Origin: Agromyces aurantiacus | GTDB lineage: Bacteria; Actinomycetota; Actinomycetes; Actinomycetales; Microbacteriaceae | Length of the DNA stretch: 64,000 nt | Assembly: GCF_016907355.1 (NCBI RefSeq) | Contig: NZ_JAFBBW010000001.1 | Coordinates: forward strand, 1,178,001 to 1,242,000 | Reading direction: 5' to 3' | Part shown: one piece after another, positions 18,688 through 27,721 of the stretch | How positions within the stretch are numbered: position 1 is the stretch's first letter | Layout: every line of letters begins with the position of its first letter | Program-made: the position numbers and the translations under genes | The notes under the pieces: generated by a model | What the model was told of the DNA's origin: nothing | Databases searched by the model: none | Seen by the model: the letters and a program-made list of their open reading frames with translations, nothing else

Positions 18688-18722
18688 TGCAATATCAGCA
18701 TCAATGTATGACGATGATGCAC
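18688..18722. promoter_or_regulatory. Putative Lrp/AsnC site A in the permease/homoserine dehydrogenase promoter
   Basis: The 35-base stretch begins TGCAATA and ends GATGCAC. It shares those ends, GATGxCGATGATGCAC included, at identical spacing with a stretch at 23287 in the Lrp/lyase promoter. It is itself quasi-symmetrical: both ends read inward as TGCAxxATCxxCAT. This length and loose symmetry suit a multimeric Lrp/AsnC protein. Binding has not been shown. Confidence 0.6.
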
Positions 18723-18925
18723 GCTCCTCGGTTTCGTGGACGTTACATGTCTGCACTCGACGCCGCAAGTGCGATGACGCGATCGGATGGCCCGCCGAAC
18801 CGGTCGAGGCGGAACGACCGTGCGACGGGCGGATCGTCCATCCACGTGGACGATTCGGCACCCGCCGCTGACACGGCCCGCTCGCAGGATGGTCCGCAAC
18901 CGGCTTCGACCAAGGAGGAACCCAC

Positions 18926-19987
18926 GTGGAACGACACGACCTCGCACTCATCGGCTTCGGCGGCGTCAACCGCGCGCTCGCCGAGCTCATCTCCGACCGC
19001 GGCTCTGCGCTGACCGACCAGCTCGGCTTCGAGCTGCGCGTCGTGGCGATCACCGACCTCCGGCTCGGCTCGCTCATGCAGGCCGACGGCATCGACCTCG
19101 CCCAGGTGCTCGCCCTCGGCCCCGGCGCGAGCTTCGCCAGCCTGCCCGGCGGCCACCCCGAGCCGCGCAACGAGGTCGTGATCCGCAACACGACGGCCGA
19201 CACGGTCGTCGAGGCGACGTTCACCAACCCCGTCGACGGCGAGCCCGCCGTGTCGCACGTGCGCTGGGCCATCGAGTCGGGCCGCAACGTGACCACGACC
19301 AACAAGGGCCCGGTCGCCCTCGCCGGAACCGAGCTGCGGGCGCTCGCCGAGGCGCACGGCGTGCGCTTCGAGCACGAGGGCGCCGTGATGAGCGGCACGC
19401 CCGTGCTGCGGTTCGCCGAGCGGATGTTCGCGGGTCTCCGGGTCGAGGGCGTGCAGGGCATCCTCAACGGCACGAGCAACTACGTGCTGGGGCGGATGGA
19501 GGACGGGCTCGCGCTCGCCGACGCGGTCGCCGAGGCGCAGCAGCTGGGCTACGCCGAGGCCGACCCCACCGCCGACCTCGAGGGCTCCGACGTGCAGCTG
19601 AAGGTCGTGATCCTCGCCAACGAGGTGCTCGGCGGCTCGATTACCACGGCCGACGTGACGCGGCGCGGGCTCTCGACGGTCTCGGCAGGAGACATCGTCG
19701 ACGCCGCGGCGCAGGGCCGGCGTTGGAAGCTCATCGGCTCGGCCCGGCGCGACGCCGACGGGTCGATCACGGCGAGCGTCGAGCCCGTCGCCCTGCCGCT
19801 CGAGCACCCGCTCGCCGGCATCTCGGGTCCGACCAACGCCGTCGCGTTCGACACCGACCTGCTCGGAACCGTGACCGTGTCGGGCCCCGGCGCCGGACGC
19901 ATCGAGACGGCGTACGCGCTGCTGTCCGACCTCATCGCGATCGACGCCGGCCGGCGCGCGACGGTGGGCGAGGCCGCGCATGCCTGA
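18926..19987 (+). CDS. Homoserine dehydrogenase, short form without ACT domain
   Basis: The 353-residue oxidoreductase interconverts L-homoserine and L-aspartate 4-semialdehyde with NAD(P). Motifs: nucleotide-binding GFGGVN (10-15), TTNKGPVA (124-131) with K127, the signature NGTSNY (181-186), and [12 protein letters not shown] (211-222) followed by catalytic K226. Biosynthetic actinobacterial enzymes are about 430 residues with a C-terminal ACT domain for threonine feedback. That domain is missing, which fits a catabolic role. It heads a coupled operon with an aldehyde dehydrogenase and an aspartase, so it probably oxidises homoserine. The GTG start has AGGAGG seven bases upstream. Confidence 0.88.
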   Translation: MERHDLALIGFGGVNRALAELISDRGSALTDQLGFELRVVAITDLRLGSLMQADGIDLAQVLALGPGASFASLPGGHPEPRNEVVIRNTTADTVVEATFTNPVDGEPAVSHVRWAIESGRNVTTTNKGPVALAGTELRALAEAHGVRFEHEGAVMSGTPVLRFAERMFAGLRVEGVQGILNGTSNYVLGRMEDGLALADAVAEAQQLGYAEADPTADLEGSDVQLKVVILANEVLGGSITTADVTRRGLSTVSAGDIVDAAAQGRRWKLIGSARRDADGSITASVEPVALPLEHPLAGISGPTNAVAFDTDLLGTVTVSGPGAGRIETAYALLSDLIAIDAGRRATVGEAAHA

Positions 19988-21395
19988 GATCGTCATCGCC
20001 CCCGTGGCCACCGGCATGTCCCCGCGCTTCGCCCCCGTGTTCGACCCGTACGACGGCTCCGAGATCGGCCGCGTGCCGCAGCACGTGCCCGCCGACGTCG
20101 ACCGGATCCTCGACCGCGCCCGGGTCGGCTTCGCCCTCTCGAGCGCGATGTCGCGGTTCCAGCGGCACACCGTGCTCGAGCGCGCCTCCGCGCTGCTCGC
20201 CGAGCGGGCCGACGCGGCGGCCGAGCTCATCGTGCGCGAGGCCGGCAAGACCGTGCGCCAGGCCCGCAAGGAGGTCCGCCGGGCGGTGACGACCCTCTCG
20301 CTCTCCGCCGAGGCCGCCCGATCGAACGCCGGCGAGGTGATCCCCTTCGACGCCTTCGAGGGCTCCGAGCGCCGGCGCGGCTGGTTCACGCGCGAGCCGC
20401 TCGGCATCATCCTCGCGATCACGCCGTACAACGACGCGCTGAACCTCGTCGCGCACAAGCTCGGGCCCGCGCTCGCCGCCGGCAACGCGGTGATCCTCAA
20501 GCCGTCGCAGGCGACGCCGCTCACGGCGCAGTTCCTCGTCGACGTGCTCGTCGACGCGGGTGCGCCCGACGAGATCATCACGGTCGTGCACGGCGACCGC
20601 CATCTCGCCCAGGCCCTCATCGCGGTGCGCGAGATCCGGATGGTGTCCTTCACCGGCGGCTTCGCGACGGGCGAGGCGATCGCGCGCGGCGCCGGGCTCA
20701 AGCGCCTCGCGATGGAGCTCGGCGGCAACGCGCCCGTGGTCGTGTTCGGCGACGCCGACGTTCCGGCCGCGGTCGAGGCGTGCGTCTCGGGCGCGTTCTG
20801 GGCGGCGGGGCAGAACTGCGTCGGCGTCCAGCGCGTGCTCGTGCAGCGTGAGATCTACGAGGAGTTCCGCGAGCGGTTCGCCGCAGCATCCGCCCTGCTG
20901 CAGGCCGGCGATCCCGCCGCTGAGACGACCGACGTGGGTCCGATGATCTCGACGGCCGCGGCCGAGCGGGCCGAGCGGCTCGTCGCCGACGCGGTCGCGG
21001 CGGGCGCGGTCGTGCTCGCGGGGGATCGCCGCGAGGGCTCGGTGTTCTGGCCCACCGTGCTCGAGTCGGTTCCGGTCTCGTGCGAGGTCTGGGCCGACGA
21101 GGCGTTCGCGCCGATCGTGATGCTGCAGCCGTTCGATGACGAGGACGAGGCCGTGGCCCTCGCGAACGACGTCGAGTACGGCCTGCACGCCGCGGTCTTC
21201 ACGCGCGACCTGAACCGTGCGCTCCGGGTCGCGGAGTCGCTCGAGGCAGGCGGCGTGATGATCAACGACTCGTCCGACTACCGCGTCGACGGCATGCCGT
21301 TCGGCGGGGCGAAGTACGGCAGCATGGGCCGCGAGGGCGTCCGGTTCGCGTTCGAGGAGATGACCCAGCCCAAGGTCGTCTGCATCAGCACGTGA
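19980..21395 (+). CDS. Aldehyde dehydrogenase, probably aspartate-semialdehyde oxidising
   Basis: The 471-residue protein is a complete NAD(P)-dependent aldehyde dehydrogenase. It has the N-terminal PYN/cofactor segment [19 protein letters not shown] (147-165), KPS at 174-176, the general base E246 in MELGGNAP and the nucleophile C280 in GQNCVG. Its start lies within the last codons of the homoserine dehydrogenase gene (8-base overlap), and its stop overlaps the aspartase start. The context suggests oxidation of L-aspartate semialdehyde to L-aspartate. It is not the phosphorylating Asd family. Other semialdehydes, such as succinate semialdehyde, cannot be excluded from sequence. Confidence 0.85.
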   Translation: MPEIVIAPVATGMSPRFAPVFDPYDGSEIGRVPQHVPADVDRILDRARVGFALSSAMSRFQRHTVLERASALLAERADAAAELIVREAGKTVRQARKEVRRAVTTLSLSAEAARSNAGEVIPFDAFEGSERRRGWFTREPLGIILAITPYNDALNLVAHKLGPALAAGNAVILKPSQATPLTAQFLVDVLVDAGAPDEIITVVHGDRHLAQALIAVREIRMVSFTGGFATGEAIARGAGLKRLAMELGGNAPVVVFGDADVPAAVEACVSGAFWAAGQNCVGVQRVLVQREIYEEFRERFAAASALLQAGDPAAETTDVGPMISTAAAERAERLVADAVAAGAVVLAGDRREGSVFWPTVLESVPVSCEVWADEAFAPIVMLQPFDDEDEAVALANDVEYGLHAAVFTRDLNRALRVAESLEAGGVMINDSSDYRVDGMPFGGAKYGSMGREGVRFAFEEMTQPKVVCIST

Positions 21396-22771
21396 GCGGG
21401 GGCGTCCGGGTCCGGCTCGAGTCGGACTCGCTCGGCGCCGTCGAGGTGCCGGCCGAGGCGTACTGGGGCGTGCACACCTTCCGCGCCCGGGAGAACTTCC
21501 CGATCAGCGGCACGCCGATCTCGCGGCATCCGGCGCTGGTCCGGGCGATCGCGGTGGTGAAGCAGGCCGCGGCCCGCGCGAACCGAGGGCTCGGCCTGCT
21601 CACGGCTGGGCAGGCCGAGGCGATCGACGCCGCGTGCGAGCGGATCGCGCGCGGCGAACTGCACGAGCAGTTCTGCGTCGACGTCGTGCAGGGCGGCGCG
21701 GGCACGAGCACCAACATGAACGCCAACGAGGTGATCGCGAATGCGGCGCTCGAGCGGCTCGGCCACGAGCGTGGCCGCTACGACGTCATCCACCCGATCG
21801 ACGACGTGAACCGCAGCCAGTCCACGAACGACGTGTACCCCACGGCGATCCGGTTGGCGGTCGTGGCGGCGCTGCGCGAGCTCATCCCCGAGCTCGCGCG
21901 CCTCGCCGACGCGTTCGCGGATCGCGGCACCGCGTTCGCCGGCATCCGCAAGGTCGGCCGCACGCAGCTGCAGGATGCCGTGCCCATGACCCTCGGCGAC
22001 GAGTTCTCGGCGTTCGCCGTGGCCGTCCGCGAGGATGTCGCGCGCCTCGAGGAGGCGATCCCGCTGCTGCTCGAGTGCAGCCTCGGCGCGACCGCGGTCG
22101 GCACCGGCGTGACGGCGCCGCAGGGCTTCCGGGAGGCCGTCGTGGCCGAGCTGCGCGGCCTCACCGGGCTCGACGTCACGCCGGCGGCGCACCTGTTCGA
22201 GGCGACCTGGGACGCGGGCGGGTTCCTCCACGCGTCGGCGATGCTGCGCCGCACGGCCGTGAAGCTGTCGAAGATCTGCAACGACCTGCGGCTGCTCGCG
22301 AGCGGGCCGCAGGCGGGACTGTCCGAGATCCGGCTGCCGGCCCGGCAGGCGGGCTCGTCGATCATGCCCGGCAAGGTCAACCCCGTGATCCCCGAGGTCG
22401 TGAACCAGATCGCGTTCGCCGTGATCGGAGCGGATGTCACGGTCGCCGTCGCCGCCGAGGGCGGGCAGTTGCAGCTGAACGCGTTCGAGCCGATCATCGC
22501 CCAGTCGCTCCTGCAGTCGAGCGGATGGCTCACGCAGGGCGTGCGCGTGCTGCGCGAGCACTGCGTCGAGGGCATCGAGGCGAACGCGGCGCTGCTCGAG
22601 GAGCGCGTCGGGCGCTCGGTCGGCGCGGTGACCGCGCTCGTGCCGGTGATCGGCTACGACGCGGCGACGGCCGCCGCCCGGCATGCGCTCGCGAGCGGCG
22701 CGACGGTCGCGGAGTCGGTCGCGCTCGTGAGCGGGCTGAGCGTCGACGAGGCGGAGCGGCTGCTCGCGTGA
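21392..22771 (+). CDS. Aspartate ammonia-lyase (class II fumarase/aspartase family)
   Basis: The 459-residue protein belongs to the fumarase C/aspartase family: [11 protein letters not shown] at 104-114, then [15 protein letters not shown] (134-148), and the signature loop [11 protein letters not shown] at 321-331 with the catalytic serine. Aspartase releases ammonia from L-aspartate to give fumarate. Fumarase C shares these motifs, so assignment rests on the operon, where aspartate would be the product of the two preceding enzymes. It starts with GTG overlapping the aldehyde dehydrogenase stop by four bases. The gap to the convergent Lrp gene is about 20 bases. Confidence 0.85.
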   Translation: MSGGVRVRLESDSLGAVEVPAEAYWGVHTFRARENFPISGTPISRHPALVRAIAVVKQAAARANRGLGLLTAGQAEAIDAACERIARGELHEQFCVDVVQGGAGTSTNMNANEVIANAALERLGHERGRYDVIHPIDDVNRSQSTNDVYPTAIRLAVVAALRELIPELARLADAFADRGTAFAGIRKVGRTQLQDAVPMTLGDEFSAFAVAVREDVARLEEAIPLLLECSLGATAVGTGVTAPQGFREAVVAELRGLTGLDVTPAAHLFEATWDAGGFLHASAMLRRTAVKLSKICNDLRLLASGPQAGLSEIRLPARQAGSSIMPGKVNPVIPEVVNQIAFAVIGADVTVAVAAEGGQLQLNAFEPIIAQSLLQSSGWLTQGVRVLREHCVEGIEANAALLEERVGRSVGAVTALVPVIGYDAATAAARHALASGATVAESVALVSGLSVDEAERLLA

Positions 22772-22790
22772 CGTGCCGTGGCCTCCGTCG

Positions 22791-23246
22791 TCAGGCGACC
22801 GTGCGATCGATCACGGTCGTCAGGGCGACGGAGGTCACGGTGTCGGCCACGCCGGGCAGGGCGGCGATGCGCTCCCAGATCTCGCCGACCCGGTCCATCG
22901 AGTCGGCCTGGAGGGTCACGAGCAGGTCGAACTGCCCCGCGAGGACGTCGCAGCGCACGACCTCGGGGATGGCCGCGAGCTCGGCGAGCACCTGGCCGCC
23001 GCGCATGCGGTCGGACCGGTAGACGAACACGATCGCGGAGACCGGGTGGGGCTCGCCCTCGGCTCGGCCCCGCACGACGGTGTAGCCCGCGATGACGCCG
23101 TCGCGTTCCATCCGCTCGATGCGCTGCCGGACCGCGTTCCGCGAGAGGTGCACGCGGGCGGCGAGGGTCACGAGCGGTGCGCGGGCATCCTCGGTCAACT
23201 GCGCGAGGATGCGTCGATCGATCTCGTCGAGCCGGGCTCCGACCAT
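22791..23246 (-). CDS. Lrp/AsnC family regulator
   Basis: The 151-residue protein has an N-terminal winged helix (about residues 6-55, LDEIDRRILAQL then LAARVHLSRNAVRQRIERM) and a C-terminal RAM/ActD ligand domain (about 65-145) with CDVLAGQFDLLVTL. These regulators bind amino acids and wrap DNA as octamers. The ATG at 23246 has GGAGGAGG upstream. It is divergent from the PLP lyase gene and convergent with the aspartase operon. The 35-bp sites at 23287 and 18688 are its likely targets, which would put the lyase, the catabolic operon and the permease operon under one regulator. Confidence 0.87.
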   Translation of the reverse strand: MVGARLDEIDRRILAQLTEDARAPLVTLAARVHLSRNAVRQRIERMERDGVIAGYTVVRGRAEGEPHPVSAIVFVYRSDRMRGGQVLAELAAIPEVVRCDVLAGQFDLLVTLQADSMDRVGEIWERIAALPGVADTVTSVALTTVIDRTVA

Positions 23247-23286
23247 GGCGCCTCCTCCGTCGGGCGAGCGCAACGCCAGCAAGGCG

Positions 23287-23321
23287 TGCAATACTGACAA
23301 TACAGGATGTCGATGATGCAC
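23287..23321. promoter_or_regulatory. Putative Lrp/AsnC site B in the Lrp/PLP lyase promoter
   Basis: The 35-base stretch starts with TGCAATA and ends CGATGATGCAC, with the same end sequences and the same length as site A at 18688. It ends four bases before the Shine-Dalgarno of the lyase gene, so bound protein would cover the promoter or leader. The middle of the two sites differs, which argues against a simple recent duplication. Confidence 0.6.
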
Positions 23322-23336
23322 ACTGAAGGAGTTCCC

Positions 23337-24605
23337 ATGCCGCACGCACGACCCGACCGCCGACGTCCGGACTCGCTCTCGGACCTCAGCATGGCGGTGC
23401 ACGCGGGCAACGCGCCCGACCGCGGGCACGGGGCGCTGCGCGTGCCCATCGTCATGGCGAACTCCTACGAGCTGCCCGACGACCCGAGCGCGATCAGCTG
23501 GTCGGCGACGGCGCCGGGCCTCTACACGCGCAACACCGGCGTGAACCAGGCGGCGCTCGAGGCGAAGCTGGCCGTGCTCGAGGGCGGCGAGGATGCGGTC
23601 GCGCTCGCGAGCGGCGTCGCCGCGCTGCACGCCGTCTTCTTCACGCACGTGCGCGCGGGCGACCACGTCGTCGTGAGCGACGTCACCTACGAGGCCACCT
23701 GGCGGCTGTGGACCGAGCTGCTGCCCGGTCGGTACGGCATCGAGGCGACCTTCGTCGACGTGAGCGACCTCGATGCCGTCCGCGCGGCGATGCGGCCCGA
23801 GACCCGGCTGGTGTGCGTCGAGGCGATCGCGAACCCCACGACGAAGGTCGCGGACATCCCGGCCGTGGCCGCGATCGCCCACGAGCACGGCGCGATCGTC
23901 ATGGTCGACTCGACGTTCACGCCGCCGCCGTTCTATCGGCCGCTCGCCGACGGCGCCGACCTCGTGGTGCACTCGCTGACCAAGTACATCAACGGGCACG
24001 GCGACGCGATGGGCGGCGCGGTCATCGGCCGCCGCGAGCTCATCGAGCCGATCAAGGCCGACGCGATGGTCGACGTCGGCGGCATCATCTCGCCGTTCAA
24101 CGCCGCGCAGATCCAGCGCGGCTCGGTCACGCTGCCGCTGCGCCTGCGGCAGACGTTCGCCACTGCGGCGGTGCTGGCCGAGCACCTCGCCGCCGACCCG
24201 CGCGTCGAGTACGTCGCGTACCCGGGCCTGCCCTCGCACCCGCAGCACGACCTCGCGCGCCGCCTCTTCGGCGACCGCGGGTTCGGCGGCATGATCGCCT
24301 TCGCGGTCAGGGGCGGCCCCGACGCGCAGAACCGCTTCGTCGCCAACCTGCGGCTGATCACCTCGGCGTTCTCGCTCGGCCACGACGACTCGCTCATCGT
24401 GCACGTGGGCACAGAGGGCGGCCGGGTCGCCGCGTATCCCGAGGAGTTCCGCACGCACGGCCACCTGCGGCTCTCGGTCGGCATCGAGGACGTCGCCGAC
24501 CTCGTCGCCGACCTCGCCGCCGCGCTCGACGCGACCTTCGGCGCCGTCGACGACGGGTCGGCCGCACACGCGACCGATCCCGCCGTCGTCGGCGCCGGGG
24601 TCTGA
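23337..24605 (+). CDS. PLP-dependent Cys/Met metabolism enzyme (gamma-lyase type)
   Basis: The 422-residue protein is a fold-I PLP enzyme of the cystathionine gamma-synthase/methionine gamma-lyase family. It has YTRN at 63-66 (phosphate contacts), ASGVAALHAV near 91-100, cofactor-binding D191 in VDSTF and Schiff-base lysine K216 in SLTKYINGHGD. The position normally reading Y-G-x-T reads VTYEATW (116-122), so substrate stacking may differ from methionine or cystathionine lyases. Beside a homoserine-degrading operon it could release homoserine from a gamma-substituted amino acid, as canavanine gamma-lyase does. Methionine or cystathionine cleavage remain options. GAAGGAG precedes the ATG at 23337. 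Confidence 0.82.
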   Translation: MPHARPDRRRPDSLSDLSMAVHAGNAPDRGHGALRVPIVMANSYELPDDPSAISWSATAPGLYTRNTGVNQAALEAKLAVLEGGEDAVALASGVAALHAVFFTHVRAGDHVVVSDVTYEATWRLWTELLPGRYGIEATFVDVSDLDAVRAAMRPETRLVCVEAIANPTTKVADIPAVAAIAHEHGAIVMVDSTFTPPPFYRPLADGADLVVHSLTKYINGHGDAMGGAVIGRRELIEPIKADAMVDVGGIISPFNAAQIQRGSVTLPLRLRQTFATAAVLAEHLAADPRVEYVAYPGLPSHPQHDLARRLFGDRGFGGMIAFAVRGGPDAQNRFVANLRLITSAFSLGHDDSLIVHVGTEGGRVAAYPEEFRTHGHLRLSVGIEDVADLVADLAAALDATFGAVDDGSAAHATDPAVVGAGV

Positions 24606-24621
24606 GCACGACGGCCCGCGA

Positions 24622-25449
24622 TCACCGCGGCGCCGTCGCGGCGGCCTCCGCCCGCGCCGCCTCCGCGAAGACCGTGCGCGCGGCGCGCGGCGCCCGCCCG
24701 AGCGCGTCGAGCACTCCGGTCGTGGTGCGCACGTTGCGGCCGTCGAACACCTCGCGGCAGAGCTCGGCGAGCAGCGTGGCCGTCTCCGGCCCGGCCTCGG
24801 CGGCGACGGCCCCGTGGAACTCGTCGAACCCCATCGCCACGTACCGCACCTCGCGGCCGTACGCCTCGGTCAACAGCTGCGCGACCTCGGCCATCGTCAG
24901 CGACGCCGGCCCGGTCACCTCGTGCACGCGCCCCTCGTGGCCGGTGCCCGTGAGCGCCTCGACCACGACGTCGGCGAGGTCGTCGACGTCGACGAAGGGC
25001 TCGCGCACGTCGCCGGCGGGCAGGGCGAGCACGCCCGTGTCGACGGCGTCGCGCAGCATCCCCTCGGTGAAGTTCTGCAGGAACCAGCTCGCGCGCACGA
25101 CCGTGGCCGGGAGGCCCGACGCGAAGAGCAGTTCCTCGCAGCGGCGAGCGGCGGCCTCGCCCCGCCCCGAGAGCAGCACCAGGTGCCGCACGCCCGCGTC
25201 GCGGGCCGTCTCGGCGAGACGGCGGATGGCGGCATCGGAGCCGGGTGCGGCCAGGTCGGGCACGTAGGCCGCGTACGCGCGGTCGACGCCCGCCAGCGCG
25301 TCGCGCCATCCGTCGGGTCGGTCCCAGTCGAATGTCGGCGACGTGCCCCGGGCGAGGCGCCGCACGTCGAGGCCGCGCTGCTCGAGTCGCTCGGCGACGC
25401 GACGGCCGGTCTTGCCGGTGGCGCCGATGACGGCGATGGTGGTGGTCAT
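24622..25449 (-). CDS. NmrA-like NAD(P)-binding protein
   Basis: The 275-residue protein begins MTTTIAVIGATGKTGRRVAE, the G-x-T-G-x-x-G-R Rossmann pattern of the NmrA/triphenylmethane reductase-like atypical SDRs. HLVLLSGRGE and VVRASWFLQNFTEGML are the usual middle motifs of this group. The function is likely a quinone or small-molecule reductase or a redox sensor. It is divergent from an AraC regulator, a very common pairing in which the AraC protein activates the reductase gene. A GGAAAGGACCACGGAC-type leader precedes the ATG at 25449. Confidence 0.82.
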   Translation of the reverse strand: MTTTIAVIGATGKTGRRVAERLEQRGLDVRRLARGTSPTFDWDRPDGWRDALAGVDRAYAAYVPDLAAPGSDAAIRRLAETARDAGVRHLVLLSGRGEAAARRCEELLFASGLPATVVRASWFLQNFTEGMLRDAVDTGVLALPAGDVREPFVDVDDLADVVVEALTGTGHEGRVHEVTGPASLTMAEVAQLLTEAYGREVRYVAMGFDEFHGAVAAEAGPETATLLAELCREVFDGRNVRTTTGVLDALGRAPRAARTVFAEAARAEAAATAPR

Positions 25450-25594
25450 GTCCGTGGTCCTTTCGGGAGATCCGGATGGTGCGATCCCACCTTCGGCCCG
25501 GCGATCCGGACGGACAATCGCTTCCAGTCCGCATTCCGTTGCCGATCGTCCACGCCGCGGCGCGGCCGGATGCCCGGCATGACACCGTGGACGC

Positions 25595-26587
25595 ATGGTC
25601 AATCCCCGCACGTCCGGCGCCCGGGATGACGACGCCGACGAGCTCGGCGACGGCCTGCACCTGCTTCGCTTCACCGGCGCGCTCTACTGCCGCGCCGAGC
25701 TCACGGCTCCCTGGGGCGTCGAGTTCCCGCGCCTCGACGGCTACATGACGCTGCCCGTGGTCCTCGCCGGGCGCTGCGTGCTCGAGGTCGGCGACGAGCG
25801 GTACCCGCTCGAGGAGGGCGGCGCGGCGTTGATCACACGCGGTGTTCCCCACCTCATGCGCAGCGGTCCGGATGTCGCGACGACGCCGCTCTTCGACATC
25901 CCCGCCATCCGGCTCGGCGACACCTACGAGCACATGCGCCACGGCGGCGGGGGCGAGCGCACGCTCGTCGCGTACGCCGCGATGCGGGTCGACGCGCCGC
26001 TGACCGCCCGCCTCGTCGCGGAGCTCCCCGACGTGATCCGGGTCGGCCCGGGCGGGGGCGACGAGCTCGGCGCGTTCACGACCGTGCTGCGGCTGCTCGC
26101 CCGCGAGGCCGAATCGACCGAGCCCGGCGCGGAGGCCGTCATGAGCCGGCTGGCCGACGTGCTCGCCATCCAGGTCGTGCGCCGCTGGCTGCGCGACGCC
26201 GAGGTGCAGGCCGGATGGCTCGCCGCCCTCCGCGACCCGCACGTCGGCCGCGCCATCCGCCGCATGCACGCCCGCCCCGACGAGGACTGGACGCTCGTGC
26301 GCCTCGCCCGCGTCGCGAACCTCTCGCGCTCGGCCTTCGCCGAACGGTTCGCCGCGCTCGTGGGCGAGCCGCCGATGCGCTACCTCGCCGCGTGGCGCCT
26401 CGACCAGGCGCGCGTCGAGCTCACCCGCACGACCGACCCGATCGCCGCGATCTCGGCTCGCGTCGGCTACACCTCGGAGTCCGCGTTCAGCCGCGCCTTC
26501 ACGCGGCGCCACGGCGTTCCGCCGGGCGCGGTCCGCCGCGCCGCACCTCCGTCGGCCGCGGTCGGCCGCGTCGGCGCGCCGGGGTAG
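25595..26587 (+). CDS. AraC family transcriptional regulator with cupin_6 domain
   Basis: The 330-residue protein has an N-terminal cupin-like sensor (PVVLAGRCVLEVGDERYPLEEGG region, about residues 54-76). At the C-terminus (about 222-318) is an AraC/XylS double helix-turn-helix with LARVANLSRSAFAERFAALVG and, in the second half, ISARVGYTSESAFSRAFTRRHGVPPG. The latter is the classic AraC signature. It lies next to the divergent NmrA-like gene, its likely target. The intergenic region holds an imperfect inverted repeat (GGACAATCG and CGATCGTCC, 25512-25551). Confidence 0.87.
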   Translation: MVNPRTSGARDDDADELGDGLHLLRFTGALYCRAELTAPWGVEFPRLDGYMTLPVVLAGRCVLEVGDERYPLEEGGAALITRGVPHLMRSGPDVATTPLFDIPAIRLGDTYEHMRHGGGGERTLVAYAAMRVDAPLTARLVAELPDVIRVGPGGGDELGAFTTVLRLLAREAESTEPGAEAVMSRLADVLAIQVVRRWLRDAEVQAGWLAALRDPHVGRAIRRMHARPDEDWTLVRLARVANLSRSAFAERFAALVGEPPMRYLAAWRLDQARVELTRTTDPIAAISARVGYTSESAFSRAFTRRHGVPPGAVRRAAPPSAAVGRVGAPG

Positions 26588-26596
26588 GTTGGCGAG

Positions 26597-27166
26597 GTGC
26601 CCGCCCCGCTCCACGTCGCCGATCCCATCCTCACCGACCGCCTCGACCTGCGGCGCCCGTCGGCCGCCGACCTCGACGACCTCCACGCCGTCAGCAGCGA
26701 TCCGCGGCTCTGGCTGCACTACCCCGCCAAGCGACGCGTCGAGCCGTCCGAGACGGCGGAGGTCATCGAACGCTGGCGGCGCGAGTGGGAGGCCGACGGG
26801 CTCAGCACGTGGGCGGTCCGGGTCCGCGGGCACGACCGGGTGATCGGCTACGGCGGCTGCGGCAAGCTGGGCGGCGGCGTGGTCTGGAACCTCGGCTACC
26901 GGCTCGCGGCCGACCAGCACGGCCACGGCTACGCGACCGAGCTCGCCGCCGAGGCGATGCGGATGGCGCGGCTCGTCGACCCCGATGCCCCGATCGTCGC
27001 GTACCTGCTCGAGCACAACACCGCCTCGGCGAGGGTCGCGACCAAGCTCGGGATGGCGCTCGTGCACCGCGGGCCCGACGCGGGCAACCCCGACCCGGCC
27101 GCCATCCGGCTCGTCTACGCGGATCGACCGCTCGCGCCCGACGAGCTCGCCGCGGCGATGGCCTGA
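26597..27166 (+). CDS. GNAT family N-acetyltransferase (RimJ/RimL type)
   Basis: The 189-residue protein starts with the RimJ/RimL pattern ILTDRLDLRRPSAADLDDL. It has an acetyl-CoA-binding region with LGYRLAADQHGHGYATELAAE (about 98-118), where Q/R-x-x-G-x-G/A is replaced by QHGHGY, a common variant. It would transfer an acetyl group to an amine, and the substrate is unknown. It starts with GTG nine bases after the AraC stop, so it may be read through from that gene. Confidence 0.78.
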   Translation: MPAPLHVADPILTDRLDLRRPSAADLDDLHAVSSDPRLWLHYPAKRRVEPSETAEVIERWRREWEADGLSTWAVRVRGHDRVIGYGGCGKLGGGVVWNLGYRLAADQHGHGYATELAAEAMRMARLVDPDAPIVAYLLEHNTASARVATKLGMALVHRGPDAGNPDPAAIRLVYADRPLAPDELAAAMA

Positions 27167-27260
27167 GCCGGGACGGTCAGCCCGGGCTGAACCCGCCGTC
27201 GCTCGTGAGCATGCACCTGGCCGACGACCCATCCGACCGCCGAACCGTACAGTTGGGGGA

Positions 27261-27683
27261 GTGGACGCCTGCACCGCCCTCGCCGAGTCGATCGACCGCC
27301 TGGCGGCGCGCGGGTACGCGAACCGGCGGTTCCTCCGCGAACTGGGCCGCGCGGCCGGCGTTCGGCGGGGCGCGCTCTGGGTCGTCGACGCGGCGCGCGG
27401 CGGCCGCAACCGCCTGCGGGGCCGCGGCTTCCACCCGGCCGTCGACGACGACACCGACGGCCAGGCACGCCATTTCGCCGGAACCGTCGCGGTCGCCGCG
27501 CGCGTCGGTGGACCGTTGACCCGCTGGCTCACGACCGTGGTGCTGCGCGACCCGCCCGACAGCCCCGACGGGCGGCTCTCCGACGAGGCGATCGAGTTCG
27601 CGCGGCTCGTGCGCTCGGGTGAGCTGGCGCAGGCGGATGCCGCGGCGTGGGTGCGCGACCGCCTCTGCCACGCCTCGGCGTGA
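27261..27683 (+). CDS. Hypothetical protein
   Basis: The 140-residue product is not recognised. It is basic in the first half (LAARGYANRRFLRELGRAAGVRRG) and has a central Gly/Arg run (ARGGRNRLRGRG) and a helical C-terminus (SDEAIEFARLVRSGELAQADAAAWVRDRL). The GTG at 27261 directly follows GGGGGA, which is closer than usual for a ribosome site, so the exact start is uncertain. No signal peptide or membrane segment is seen. Confidence 0.55.
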   Translation: MDACTALAESIDRLAARGYANRRFLRELGRAAGVRRGALWVVDAARGGRNRLRGRGFHPAVDDDTDGQARHFAGTVAVAARVGGPLTRWLTTVVLRDPPDSPDGRLSDEAIEFARLVRSGELAQADAAAWVRDRLCHASA

Positions 27684-27721
27684 GCGGCGCGGCGCTCAGG
27701 AACGCTCCGTAGCATCGGGTC

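Noticed and set aside
21392..22771. Class II fumarase as the name for the aspartase gene
   Set aside because: The motifs are shared by both enzymes, but the gene is translationally coupled to enzymes that would make aspartate, so aspartase is preferred. Fumarase stays possible.
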